A program made the position numbers and the translations under genes. DNA of 17,279 nt from SKUL01 sp964487545 (GTDB lineage Bacteria; Bacteroidota; Bacteroidia; Flavobacteriales_D; SKUL01): positions 1-17,279 of the forward strand of contig CAZARI010000051.1 of assembly GCA_964487545.1 (NCBI GenBank), given 5' to 3'. Numbering within the stretch: position 1 is the stretch's first letter; the number at the start of each line of letters is the position of its first letter. The notes under the pieces were generated by a model. That model ran no database searches, was not told where the DNA came from, and saw only the letters and a program-made list of their open reading frames with translations. Positions 1 through 6,372 of the stretch are shown in pieces.

Positions 1-14
1 CCCCTGCAGGGCGA

Positions 15-638
15 ATGGAATACTTAACCCAAAGCGACGGAAGAGGAAAAGTCAAGTACGAAACGGTAGCAGAATTACAAGATACTTTGGCTGCATGGAA
101 TTATCCGAACGCTAGGGCTTTAAAAATGCCCGACTCTGTGCGCGCAGTTTTCCCTTATAGTTTCAAGATGTATTTGATTAACGAACACCTCGATGTGTAT
201 CATGAAATTTGTGAGACTTATTTTCCTGGTATCAGGGAAAGAATTGATATAAATGATCAAAAGGGATTTCTTTCGCCTGACCCATACGTGGAATCCTTAC
301 TTATGCAATCCACAACAGTTGATGAGCGGAATTTGTTGGAAGTGATTGGGGAGCAGGGAAGCAAACATTCGGTACAAGTAATTGTTGTTATGGGGTTTTA
401 TAAAAAGATGGTGTTCGATGACCGAATGAAGGAATTAAACGCCCTGTTTAACAATGATCTACCACCTGTTTACTGTGTCCATACCTTACAATTTGCTGAC
501 GCAGACCTGTCTGAATATGAATTTCTGTCTATTAGGTATAAATGGTTCGAAGAAACCGGGGATATATTGCCACAGGAGGCTTATGACCGATTGGATTCAA
601 TCAAAAGTGCTGGAACAGCGCAGGTATTAAGACAATAA
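15..638 (+). CDS. Hypothetical protein, possibly 5'-partial
   Basis: I do not recognise this 207-residue protein. It has no signal peptide or membrane helix and looks like a soluble mixed alpha/beta protein, with a hydrophobic strand-like stretch (VQVIVVMGF, about residues 121-129) and acidic and aromatic residues towards the C-terminus. The frame is open without a stop back to the first base of the window, so the ATG may be internal and the real start may lie outside. An AGGG a few bases before the ATG could serve as a weak ribosome binding site. It ends in front of a long non-coding stretch, has no co-directional partner within 440 bases, and reads more AT-rich than the core genes downstream, which hints at an accessory gene. 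A real gene is likely; its function is unknown. Confidence 0.6.
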   Translation: MEYLTQSDGRGKVKYETVAELQDTLAAWNYPNARALKMPDSVRAVFPYSFKMYLINEHLDVYHEICETYFPGIRERIDINDQKGFLSPDPYVESLLMQSTTVDERNLLEVIGEQGSKHSVQVIVVMGFYKKMVFDDRMKELNALFNNDLPPVYCVHTLQFADADLSEYEFLSIRYKWFEETGDILPQEAYDRLDSIKSAGTAQVLRQ

Positions 639-824
639 GATTATTCACCCCTCTCGCGCAAGCAATAGCATAGCGGTGCTTGTGTGCTCGGTTTATCAAT
701 TCACTCCCTTCGAGTCACTCGATAGCGGACTCTGAGGACTTCCGGAGCTGTTCCATTTTCAAGTTGTTCGGTTCGGTTCTTTAAAACTCAGGGTTCCGTG
801 CCGAAATACGCGAGAAGAATAATC
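639..824. repeat. Imperfect inverted repeat bounding a ~150-bp non-coding segment
   Basis: The arm at 639-658 reads GATTATTC-acccc-TCTCGCG and the arm at 809-824 reads CGCGAGA-a-GAATAATC. Their 8-bp outer and 7-bp inner blocks are exact reverse complements, separated by 5 bases in one arm and 1 in the other. The enclosed segment has short hairpins (CAAGC/GCTTG near 659-681; GAGTC/GACTC near 714-734) and no credible ORF. It begins at the stop of the upstream gene. It may be a palindromic intergenic element, a scar of a small mobile element, or a structured 3' UTR; I cannot tell which. Confidence 0.45.
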
Positions 825-883
825 CTTGCGGTGATTGGGTGAGATTTTATCGTTTTGTAACCTATTCAAAAAAACAGGCTGGT

Positions 884-907
884 TTATCCATTGCCAATTA
901 TCCATTG
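884..907. repeat. Short tandem direct repeat
   Basis: TTATCCATTG occurs at 884-893 and again at 898-907, a 14-base period (second copy followed by TCAG instead of CCAA). It lies in the non-coding leader region of the NirK-like operon. It may be chance or low-complexity drift; no function is assigned. Confidence 0.4.
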
Positions 908-956
908 TCAGGTTTTTATCTGCTGAAGTCAGTTTCAGACAATTATCTTAAAAACC

Positions 957-1018
957 CATAAAAACCGTAGGTTTTATGAAACTTTTATTGGCCAGGTGGG
1001 TAGAAAAGGATAAATTTG
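957..1018 (+). promoter_or_regulatory. Bacteroidota-type promoter and upstream hairpin of the NirK-like operon
   Basis: TTG at 988-990 and a perfect TAnnTTTG box (TAAATTTG, 1011-1018) are separated by 20 bp, the classical Bacteroidota -33/-7 arrangement. Transcription would start near 1023-1026. This rules out the TTG at 1016 as a start codon and leaves the ATG at 1082 with a leader of about 57 bases. Ten bases upstream of the -33 element is a 9-bp hairpin with one bulged A (CATAAAAACC, GTA loop, GGTTTTATG; 957-978). A short palindrome CTGAA-N6-TTCAG sits at 923-938. Either could bind a regulator; that part is inference. Confidence 0.65.
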
Positions 1019-1081
1019 TCCTTAATTATGGAGGCGACTTTTAAACGATCGAAAATTCACTTAAAACCCAAGATAAAAGCT

Positions 1082-2092
1082 ATGGAAAATTTGAAATTAA
1101 TGCTTGTTGCATCGGTGTTGTTTCTTCTGAGTGCATGCAACTCAGACCCGATGGATTACCCCATGACTTACGGCGCTCCCGAAGCCATCGTAACCACCGA
1201 AGAAATGCCCGAAAACCTGATTGAAGGTCCACTGGCCTACGCGCCATCGGTTCCGGCGGCTGCGCCAGGAGATGAAGTGGACGTGCGGATTGACGTGCAA
1301 CACAAGAAGATTACCGTTGCCAACAACACCCAATTCTGGGCCTGGACATTTGGCGACTCCATTCCCGGACCGGTTTTGCGTGTGCGCGTAGGGCAGAAGG
1401 TCAACTTTAAAATGGCCAACCGATCTATGGAAACCGTGGATGTGTCGCCACCCATGCCGCACTCGATCGATTTTCACTCGGCCATGGTTAGTCCCGAAGA
1501 CAAGTACCGCACCATCGGGCCCGGCGAAACCATTTATTTTGAATGGACGGCCAACTACCCCGGCGTATTTATGTACCACTGTGGAACGCCAGTCATTCTC
1601 GAACACATGATCTATGGTATGGTGGGAATGGTAATCGTTGAGCCCAAGGACGGCTTTCCAGGAAAAGTTGATCGTGAGTTTGCCCTCGTGCAAAACGAGC
1701 ACTACCTAAAACAAAAAGAAGACGGCACCTACATGGTCGATCTGGAAGCGGCAGCCAAAAAGCAGCCGAGCCACGTAGCCTTTAATGGTCGCGCACACCA
1801 ATACCTGCAAAAGCCGCTGAAAGCCAAAGCCGGCGAGCGCGTCAGAATGTATCTGCTCAATGTCGGACCAAACGACCAGAGTAGCTTTCACGTAGTGGGC
1901 ACCATCTTCGACAAGGTGTGGTTTGATGGAAACCCGGTGAATGAAATGCGCGGAATGCAAACCGTGCTACTCGGCTCAAGTAGCGGCGCCATCGTTGAGT
2001 TTATCCTTCCCGAAGAGGGGCTGTACACTTTTGTTGATCACGAATTTGCCGACGTCGAACTCGGAGCCGTCGGAATTATACACGCAGAATAA
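1082..2092 (+). CDS. NirK-like two-domain copper protein (copper nitrite reductase family), lipoprotein
   Basis: This 336-residue two-cupredoxin protein resembles copper nitrite reductase, which reduces nitrite to NO. Starting at the ATG at 1082 gives a lipoprotein signal ending LSAC (lipid Cys 19), so it should be anchored in an envelope membrane. Aligned by eye to Alcaligenes-type NirK, all key residues are present. Type 1 copper ligands are H127, C167, H175 and M180. Type 2 ligands are H132, H166 and H320. The catalytic Asp is D130 (motif PHSIDFH) and the catalytic His is H270. H270 to H320 is 50 residues, against 51 in NirK. The type 1 loop is one residue shorter (C to H is 8, not 9), and Glu replaces the usual Trp before the His ligand. 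No other denitrification gene is nearby. A laccase-like or other oxidase role remains possible. The redoxin gene follows after 2 bases. Confidence 0.85.
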   Translation: MENLKLMLVASVLFLLSACNSDPMDYPMTYGAPEAIVTTEEMPENLIEGPLAYAPSVPAAAPGDEVDVRIDVQHKKITVANNTQFWAWTFGDSIPGPVLRVRVGQKVNFKMANRSMETVDVSPPMPHSIDFHSAMVSPEDKYRTIGPGETIYFEWTANYPGVFMYHCGTPVILEHMIYGMVGMVIVEPKDGFPGKVDREFALVQNEHYLKQKEDGTYMVDLEAAAKKQPSHVAFNGRAHQYLQKPLKAKAGERVRMYLLNVGPNDQSSFHVVGTIFDKVWFDGNPVNEMRGMQTVLLGSSSGAIVEFILPEEGLYTFVDHEFADVELGAVGIIHAE

Positions 2093-2094
2093 TT

Positions 2095-2589
2095 ATGAAA
2101 AAGCTCATATATAGTTTCATTGCGGTGCTGATGGCCACAGCGGTTGTTGCGCAACCACAAACCGAAGCACCCAAAGCAGAAGTCATCGTCTTCCTCTCGG
2201 CCAAATGCCCGTGTGCATATAATCACAAGCAACCCATCCGCGACCTGATTGTTGAATACGGTGATGAGGTAGATTTTACGGCGGTGTTTATCCGCCCCAA
2301 TGAAGATCAGGAAATACGCGATCAGATGGCACGCAGCCTGGGTTGGAACATGGAGTTCAAATACGAGCCCAGTGGCGAATACCTCAATAAATACCAGCCC
2401 ACCGTTTATTCGGAAGTGGTATTGCTCAACAACAAAAAAGAGGTCATTTACCGCGGCGGCATTGACGACGGTCCGCTGAACTCAGGTTGGATCAGAAACT
2501 TTTACCTGAAAGACGCATTGGAAGATTACTACAACGGCGTTCCCGTTAGGGTAAAAGAAGGCAAAGGCATTGGCTGCCTAATTTTATAA
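2095..2589 (+). CDS. Secreted thioredoxin-fold protein (redoxin family) with CPC motif
   Basis: This 164-residue protein has a clear N-terminal signal peptide (MKKLIYSFIAVLMATAVVAQ) and a thioredoxin-like core. A strand (EVIVFLS) leads into C38-P-C40, a CxC arrangement followed by N43-H44. QPT at 101-103 sits where thioredoxin folds carry the cis-proline, and YRGGIDD (119-125) matches the late strand and turn typical of AhpC/TSA-like redoxins. The protein ends GIGCLIL with a third cysteine, C161. It should act in the periplasm as a thiol/disulfide or metal-handling protein. It starts 2 bases after the NirK-like stop, so the two are almost certainly co-transcribed. Likely roles, by inference, are copper delivery or disulfide control for the neighbouring oxidase, or electron supply. 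The terminator follows directly. Confidence 0.8.
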   Translation: MKKLIYSFIAVLMATAVVAQPQTEAPKAEVIVFLSAKCPCAYNHKQPIRDLIVEYGDEVDFTAVFIRPNEDQEIRDQMARSLGWNMEFKYEPSGEYLNKYQPTVYSEVVLLNNKKEVIYRGGIDDGPLNSGWIRNFYLKDALEDYYNGVPVRVKEGKGIGCLIL

Positions 2590-2611
2590 ACCCTGATGTT
2601 TTGTTGATATA

Positions 2612-2642
2612 AATCCCGGTGCTTCAGTGCCGGGATTTTTTT
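2612..2642 (+). terminator. Intrinsic terminator, probably bidirectional
   Basis: An 11-bp stem (AATCCCGGTGC, 2612-2622, with GTGCCGGGATT, 2627-2637, including two G-T pairs) closes a TTCA loop and runs into seven T residues (2636-2642). It lies between the convergent redoxin gene and the barrel-protein gene. Read on the minus strand the stem is followed by TTTATATC, so it may serve both. Confidence 0.85.
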
Positions 2643-3678
2643 ATTTGGAATCGCGGGTCAGGTACTGCAACTGAAACAGGTGCAACTGCAACTCGTACAT
2701 GCGCATCAGCGCCTCCAGCATTTCCTTGTCGCTTGCTGAGCTGCTGCCCTTAAAGCCTTTGATGGGCTTGAGTTTATCGCCCAATTCAAGTTGATTGGGA
2801 GTTACATTGTCGCGGTCTTGGCGCGAAGATCGGCGATTTGATCGATTCGACCGCCGTTTTGTAGGCATATCTCTTTCGGTGCGGTTAAAGTTGTAGCGCA
2901 TGCCCACCTGAATGTATCCGTACTTGTCGCGCGATGTTCGGTCGCGGGCCCACGTTTCCAGCCGGTCGGTCAACACGTTGTTCAGCATAACCTGTGCGGT
3001 GACGTCCACCCGGTGATTGAGCATGTGCCCGAAAGTCAATCCGATTGGAATATTTATCGTGTGGGCCATCGGCGCGCGTTCCATATTGGCGTAGCGCTGG
3101 GTTGGCGGCAGATCGGTTGTGCTGTATCCCTCAAAATCGCGCACCAACGGTGGACCTTCGCCCCAATAGGTGAGCGAGCGGTAAAAGGTTAACCCGATTC
3201 CAACTTCGCCCAGCAGATAAAACCGCAGGCGGTTGCGATCGCCAAAAACGGCCTCCAGCAGGTTATAACTGAATTGCAGGTGAATCGCCTTGTACTCGGT
3301 TTCGAAATCCACACGAGGTGAAGCATCGCCTATGACACGTCCGCCCTGCAAATCGCCCTTGTCGAATTGTAGTTTGGCCGCCATGCCGTATTCAAATTCC
3401 TTGCGCAAATACAAACTCCAGTTGTAGCCGATGGTGTTTCCCCAGTCGCGGGGGGCCGGAAAAACCTTGTGATCCGCCAAGTCTCCCATAAACCAACTCG
3501 GCCCGATAGCACCTCCCAGGGAAACGTTTCTGAACATTTTCAGCGGCTGTCCCGGTGCACGACCCTGCACCATTACTTTATTGACCAGTATCGGGTTGAG
3601 GTCTGATTCGGGCGGGTTTCCTGCAGCAAAGACAGGAATCGCAGCCGCCAAAAACAATAGGGTCAACAGTTTGGTCAT
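2641..3678 (-). CDS. Outer-membrane beta-barrel protein with basic C-terminal extension
   Basis: The protein has 345 residues with the start placed at the ATG at 3678, because it begins a clean signal peptide (MTKLLTLLFLAAAIPVFAAG). A GTG 14 codons upstream would spoil that and lies upstream of the probable transcription start. After a short linker come alternating amphipathic strands rich in aromatics and glycine (such as NVSLGGAIGPSWFMGDL and YIQVGMRYNF), typical of an 8-to-10-stranded outer-membrane barrel. The last barrel strand ends at an aromatic (YNF) about 80 residues before the C-terminus. Then comes an Arg/Ser/Asn-rich basic tract (about 273-293) and a helical Leu/Gln-rich end, presumably periplasmic. 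No OmpA peptidoglycan domain is seen. Specific function is unknown. Confidence 0.75.
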   Translation of the reverse strand: MTKLLTLLFLAAAIPVFAAGNPPESDLNPILVNKVMVQGRAPGQPLKMFRNVSLGGAIGPSWFMGDLADHKVFPAPRDWGNTIGYNWSLYLRKEFEYGMAAKLQFDKGDLQGGRVIGDASPRVDFETEYKAIHLQFSYNLLEAVFGDRNRLRFYLLGEVGIGLTFYRSLTYWGEGPPLVRDFEGYSTTDLPPTQRYANMERAPMAHTINIPIGLTFGHMLNHRVDVTAQVMLNNVLTDRLETWARDRTSRDKYGYIQVGMRYNFNRTERDMPTKRRSNRSNRRSSRQDRDNVTPNQLELGDKLKPIKGFKGSSSASDKEMLEALMRMYELQLHLFQLQYLTRDSK

Positions 3679-3698
3679 AAGTGAAAATTTGGCATTTT

Positions 3699-3729
3699 CA
3701 AAGATGATATTGCTTTTCACAAATCACAA
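3699..3729 (-). promoter_or_regulatory. Promoter of the barrel-protein gene
   Basis: On the minus strand TTG (3729-3727) is followed after 20 bp by CATCTTTG (3706-3699), 7 of 8 matches to the TAnnTTTG -7 box. The implied transcription start is near 3692, about 15 bases before the chosen ATG at 3678, supporting that start over the upstream GTG. Confidence 0.55.
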
Positions 3730-3824
3730 GCACTTTTCGGTTTAATTGTCCTCTTTTTTATGTTAATAACAATTGTCGCCGTTGCAATGCTAATGATGTC
3801 TATGGTTTAATATTGTTATCCGTT

Positions 3825-4985
3825 ATGCAATTGTTGAAATTATTTCTGTTGATTTTATTTCCGGTGACGGCGCTCGCACAAGGGCAGTCCGGATATATCG
3901 AACAAACCTATTTTTCTGGAAAAGAAGGTCGAAATCAGGCCATTGCGGCTGCGCGATATGCCGAAGAAGCCTACTATTACAGCCAACAGGCTATGAATCG
4001 GAGTGCACTTGAAAGTTTCAGAACTGACTTGGACACGGTGCTGTTTTTTATTCAAAAATCGACCGAACTGGCCGAACGAACCCTACCAAAAGCTGTTGAT
4101 GCCGATTCTGCTGCGGCCTTTTTGAACCGTGCCATCAGCCTGCTCGAAGAATCAAACGTGGTGTTGCGTCATATCTATCCTTTTCGCGAACTGCCGGTGA
4201 TGCAACAGTATGTCGATATCATCCGGATTAACCTGATCCACGCTAAAATCGATTGTTATCAAGCTTCCCTTTTGCTGGGTGATGGAATTGCCGAACCCGA
4301 AGATGCTTTTGTTTTTGGTCAACTAACTACCGACGAACATGTGGCGCGACTCGATGCCGATGAAACCGCCTTCACCGACCTGGTTCTCGAATTGGAAGAT
4401 CGCATTAAAAAGCTGAACGAAACCATTGAAGCGCTGCGCAATGAAATCGCCCAAACCGAGGAAGAATCGTACCGCGCCGAACAGCAGGCCGATCTGGAAG
4501 ATTTGTTGGCCGAGCGCGAAGAACTGGAAAATACGCTCGAAAAAGCAGGCAAGCGACTGCAGGAAATCCGTGAGTTGCAACAGAAAAAAATGATGGAAGA
4601 TGGCACCATGGATGCTTTGGCTTCGGATAGCGAGTCGGCCGATGATTCGCAGTTCGAAACCGACAAGCACGGTTATTACAATAGCCGCGATGTTGCCCTG
4701 AATCAACCATTGCCACAGGGTTTGATGTATCGTATCCAACTGGGCTACTTCTTCAGGTCGGATGGTCAGGACGCCTTTCATGGCTTATTTCCGATTTCGG
4801 GCGAAGACCTGAAAGATGGAAAAGTACGGTACTACGTCGGCATGTTTTCCTCTTATGGCGAGGCATCACGCGCCAAAGACTACATTCGCCAAAAGCGCAT
4901 CAGCGACGCGTTTGTTGTGCCGTATTACGACGGAAAGAAAATCAACGTAAAACGCGCCATCGAATTGGAGAAAGGTCAGGAGTAG
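3825..4985 (+). CDS. Exported coiled-coil protein with C-terminal SPOR-like domain
   Basis: The protein has 386 residues. The ATG at 3825 begins a signal peptide (MQLLKLFLLILFPVTALAQ); a TTG four codons earlier is unlikely. A helical N-terminal region (about 25-160) is followed by a long charged coiled coil (about 183-256, with heptad runs such as LEDLLAEREELENTLEK), an acidic linker, and a C-terminal SPOR-like module (about 300-375). That module includes MYRIQLGYF, GLFPI, RYYVGMF and DAFVVPYYDGKKI, which matches the beta-alpha-beta repeat of SPOR folds. SPOR domains bind denuded septal or remodelled peptidoglycan, so a periplasmic cell-wall or division-associated role is likely. The gene is divergent from the barrel-protein gene, and the DCC-family gene follows after 28 bases, possibly in the same transcript. 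Confidence 0.75.
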   Translation: MQLLKLFLLILFPVTALAQGQSGYIEQTYFSGKEGRNQAIAAARYAEEAYYYSQQAMNRSALESFRTDLDTVLFFIQKSTELAERTLPKAVDADSAAAFLNRAISLLEESNVVLRHIYPFRELPVMQQYVDIIRINLIHAKIDCYQASLLLGDGIAEPEDAFVFGQLTTDEHVARLDADETAFTDLVLELEDRIKKLNETIEALRNEIAQTEEESYRAEQQADLEDLLAEREELENTLEKAGKRLQEIRELQQKKMMEDGTMDALASDSESADDSQFETDKHGYYNSRDVALNQPLPQGLMYRIQLGYFFRSDGQDAFHGLFPISGEDLKDGKVRYYVGMFSSYGEASRAKDYIRQKRISDAFVVPYYDGKKINVKRAIELEKGQE

Positions 4986-5013
4986 CCGAAAAATTTGTGG
5001 TTATCTTTAACGC

Positions 5014-5436
5014 ATGACGCCCGAAATCTCAGGCTTTGACTCCCAACAACATCCGCTGGTATTTTACGACGGGTTGTGTGGATTGTGCCACAAATCGGTA
5101 CAGTGGATTCTGAAACACGACCACCGCGAAAAATTTCGTTTTGCCACTTTGCAGGGCGATTTGGCGCAGCAATACCTTTCGCCCGAACAAACAAAAAAAC
5201 TGGAATCGGTGGTGGTGATCAGCCGCGGAAAAGTGTTCGCCGAATCGGCAGCGTTTTTTGAAATTGCCGGTCAACTGGGCGGATGGCCTTCCTTGCTACG
5301 CGTATTCAGCATTCTGCCCAAGTTTCTCACCAACCGTATTTATCGCTTCATCGCAAGGAATCGTTATGGTTGGTTTGGTAAATTCGATTCCTGCCCCATT
5401 CCAGAACCCAAGGTGCGTTCCCGTTTTTTGGAATGA
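5014..5436 (+). CDS. DCC-family thiol-disulfide oxidoreductase (DUF393)
   Basis: This 140-residue cytoplasmic protein has the family signature near its N-terminus: LVFYDGLCGLC, with D19-G20 and a C22-x-x-C25 pair (the usual form is DGxCxxC). It has the LQGDL and VVVISRGKVFAESAAFFEIAGQLGG segments that follow in DCC proteins, and the C-terminal YRFIARNRYGWFG block. Length is normal for the family. Members are predicted thioredoxin-like oxidoreductases, and their physiological substrates are poorly known. The gene follows the SPOR gene by 28 bases and ends tail-to-tail with the phosphodiesterase gene, leaving only 2 bases between stop codons and no visible terminator hairpin. TATCTTTA at 5002-5009 resembles a -7 box, but no matching -33 element is seen. 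Confidence 0.85.
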   Translation: MTPEISGFDSQQHPLVFYDGLCGLCHKSVQWILKHDHREKFRFATLQGDLAQQYLSPEQTKKLESVVVISRGKVFAESAAFFEIAGQLGGWPSLLRVFSILPKFLTNRIYRFIARNRYGWFGKFDSCPIPEPKVRSRFLE

Positions 5437-5438
5437 AC

Positions 5439-6287
5439 CTATTTGCCGACTACTTCAAAATACCGATTCGGATAGTCGGTAATCAACCCGTTTACACCGA
5501 GCTCAATCATCCTTTTGATAGCGGGAATCTCATTAACGGTCCACGGGTAAATTAGCATGTCGTTTTGATGACACCACTGTACCAGCGTCGGAGAAACGAG
5601 CGTGTAATGTGGACTGTAGATGTCGGGCTTAAATCCGAGTCGCTGTAAATTTTCTTCCGGCGATAGGTAATTGTCAACGAGCAGGGCACAGGTAAATTCT
5701 GGGTCCAGTCGATGGTATTCCTTTAAAAAGCGCACATCAAAATTCTGTACAATACAGCGGTTGCGGAGTTGTTTTTCTGCAATAAACTCAAATAGCAAGC
5801 GCGCATATTCATAGGGCGGCGGTGTCATGTAGTGATCCCACGCCGGTTTGGTTTTAACTTCAAAATTCCAGAATGGCAGCGGAAGGTTATTGGCAGTGCA
5901 GTACGTGTCAACCTCAGTGAGTACATCGGCCAGTCGCGGTTTTGCCACGCGCATATTTTTTTGGTGTGGAAAGCGCGGGTTGTACTTGCTTCCGCAGTCA
6001 AAAGCAGCAATTTGCTCGTAGTTCATTTCGTAGATGCGGTGCTCTTGTGCCCGGTGATCGCTGAATTCATTTCCGTTGGCGTCGTAACACAAATCAGCCG
6101 AAAAATAGGGTTCGTGCGAGATAATCAGTTCTTTTTCTGCAGAAACTGCCAAATCCAGTTCCAGAAATTGCACGCCGAGTTCTACTGCTTTGATAAAAGC
6201 GGGAAGTGAATTTTCGGGCATTAATCCGCGACAACCGCGATGGCCGTGGAGATTGAAGCCCGGAGGCAATTTGGGTGTGACCTTCAT
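5439..6287 (-). CDS. Glycerophosphodiester phosphodiesterase family protein
   Basis: The protein has 282 residues from the ATG at 6287. The frame continues upstream to 6389, but that would overlap the divergent gene and precede the likely promoter. Family hallmarks are GHRG near the N-terminus with the catalytic His, MPENSLPAF, the metal-binding FLELD pair, SHEP with the second His, and NFEVK in the middle. Downstream come PWTVNE and GVNGLITDYP, the last barrel strands typical of GDPD enzymes. These enzymes hydrolyse glycerophosphodiesters to glycerol-3-phosphate and an alcohol. No signal peptide is present from this start, so it is probably cytoplasmic (UgpQ-like) rather than periplasmic (GlpQ-like). 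CATATTTG on the minus strand at 6312-6305 resembles a -7 box. Confidence 0.88.
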   Translation of the reverse strand: MKVTPKLPPGFNLHGHRGCRGLMPENSLPAFIKAVELGVQFLELDLAVSAEKELIISHEPYFSADLCYDANGNEFSDHRAQEHRIYEMNYEQIAAFDCGSKYNPRFPHQKNMRVAKPRLADVLTEVDTYCTANNLPLPFWNFEVKTKPAWDHYMTPPPYEYARLLFEFIAEKQLRNRCIVQNFDVRFLKEYHRLDPEFTCALLVDNYLSPEENLQRLGFKPDIYSPHYTLVSPTLVQWCHQNDMLIYPWTVNEIPAIKRMIELGVNGLITDYPNRYFEVVGK

Positions 6288-6355
6288 ACCTTTTGAAAGT
6301 GCCAAATATGGCGATTTGTTTTCAGTTGTCGCCTGAGTCACACGGTCGAACTGAT

Positions 6356-6363
6356 TATCTTTG
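6356..6363 (+). promoter_or_regulatory. -7 box of the C45/PaaK-like operon
   Basis: TATCTTTG matches TAnnTTTG perfectly and ends 9 bases before the ATG at 6373. The transcript leader would be only a few bases. The -33 element is weak (CTG at 20-bp spacing). Confidence 0.5.
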
Positions 6364-6372
6364 GCGCACCCA

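Noticed and set aside
659..681. Terminator hairpin after the first gene
   Set aside because: The CAAGC/GCTTG stem is only 5 bp with a long loop and is not followed by a T-run.
1016..1081. TTG (1016) or ATG (1028) as start of the NirK-like gene
   Set aside because: The TTG is inside the -7 box and the ATG is at the likely transcription start. Only the ATG at 1082 gives a normal lipoprotein signal peptide.
1142..1702. 186-codon minus-strand open frame opposite the NirK-like gene
   Set aside because: The plus strand encodes a protein with all copper ligands; the antisense frame has no recognisable motif.
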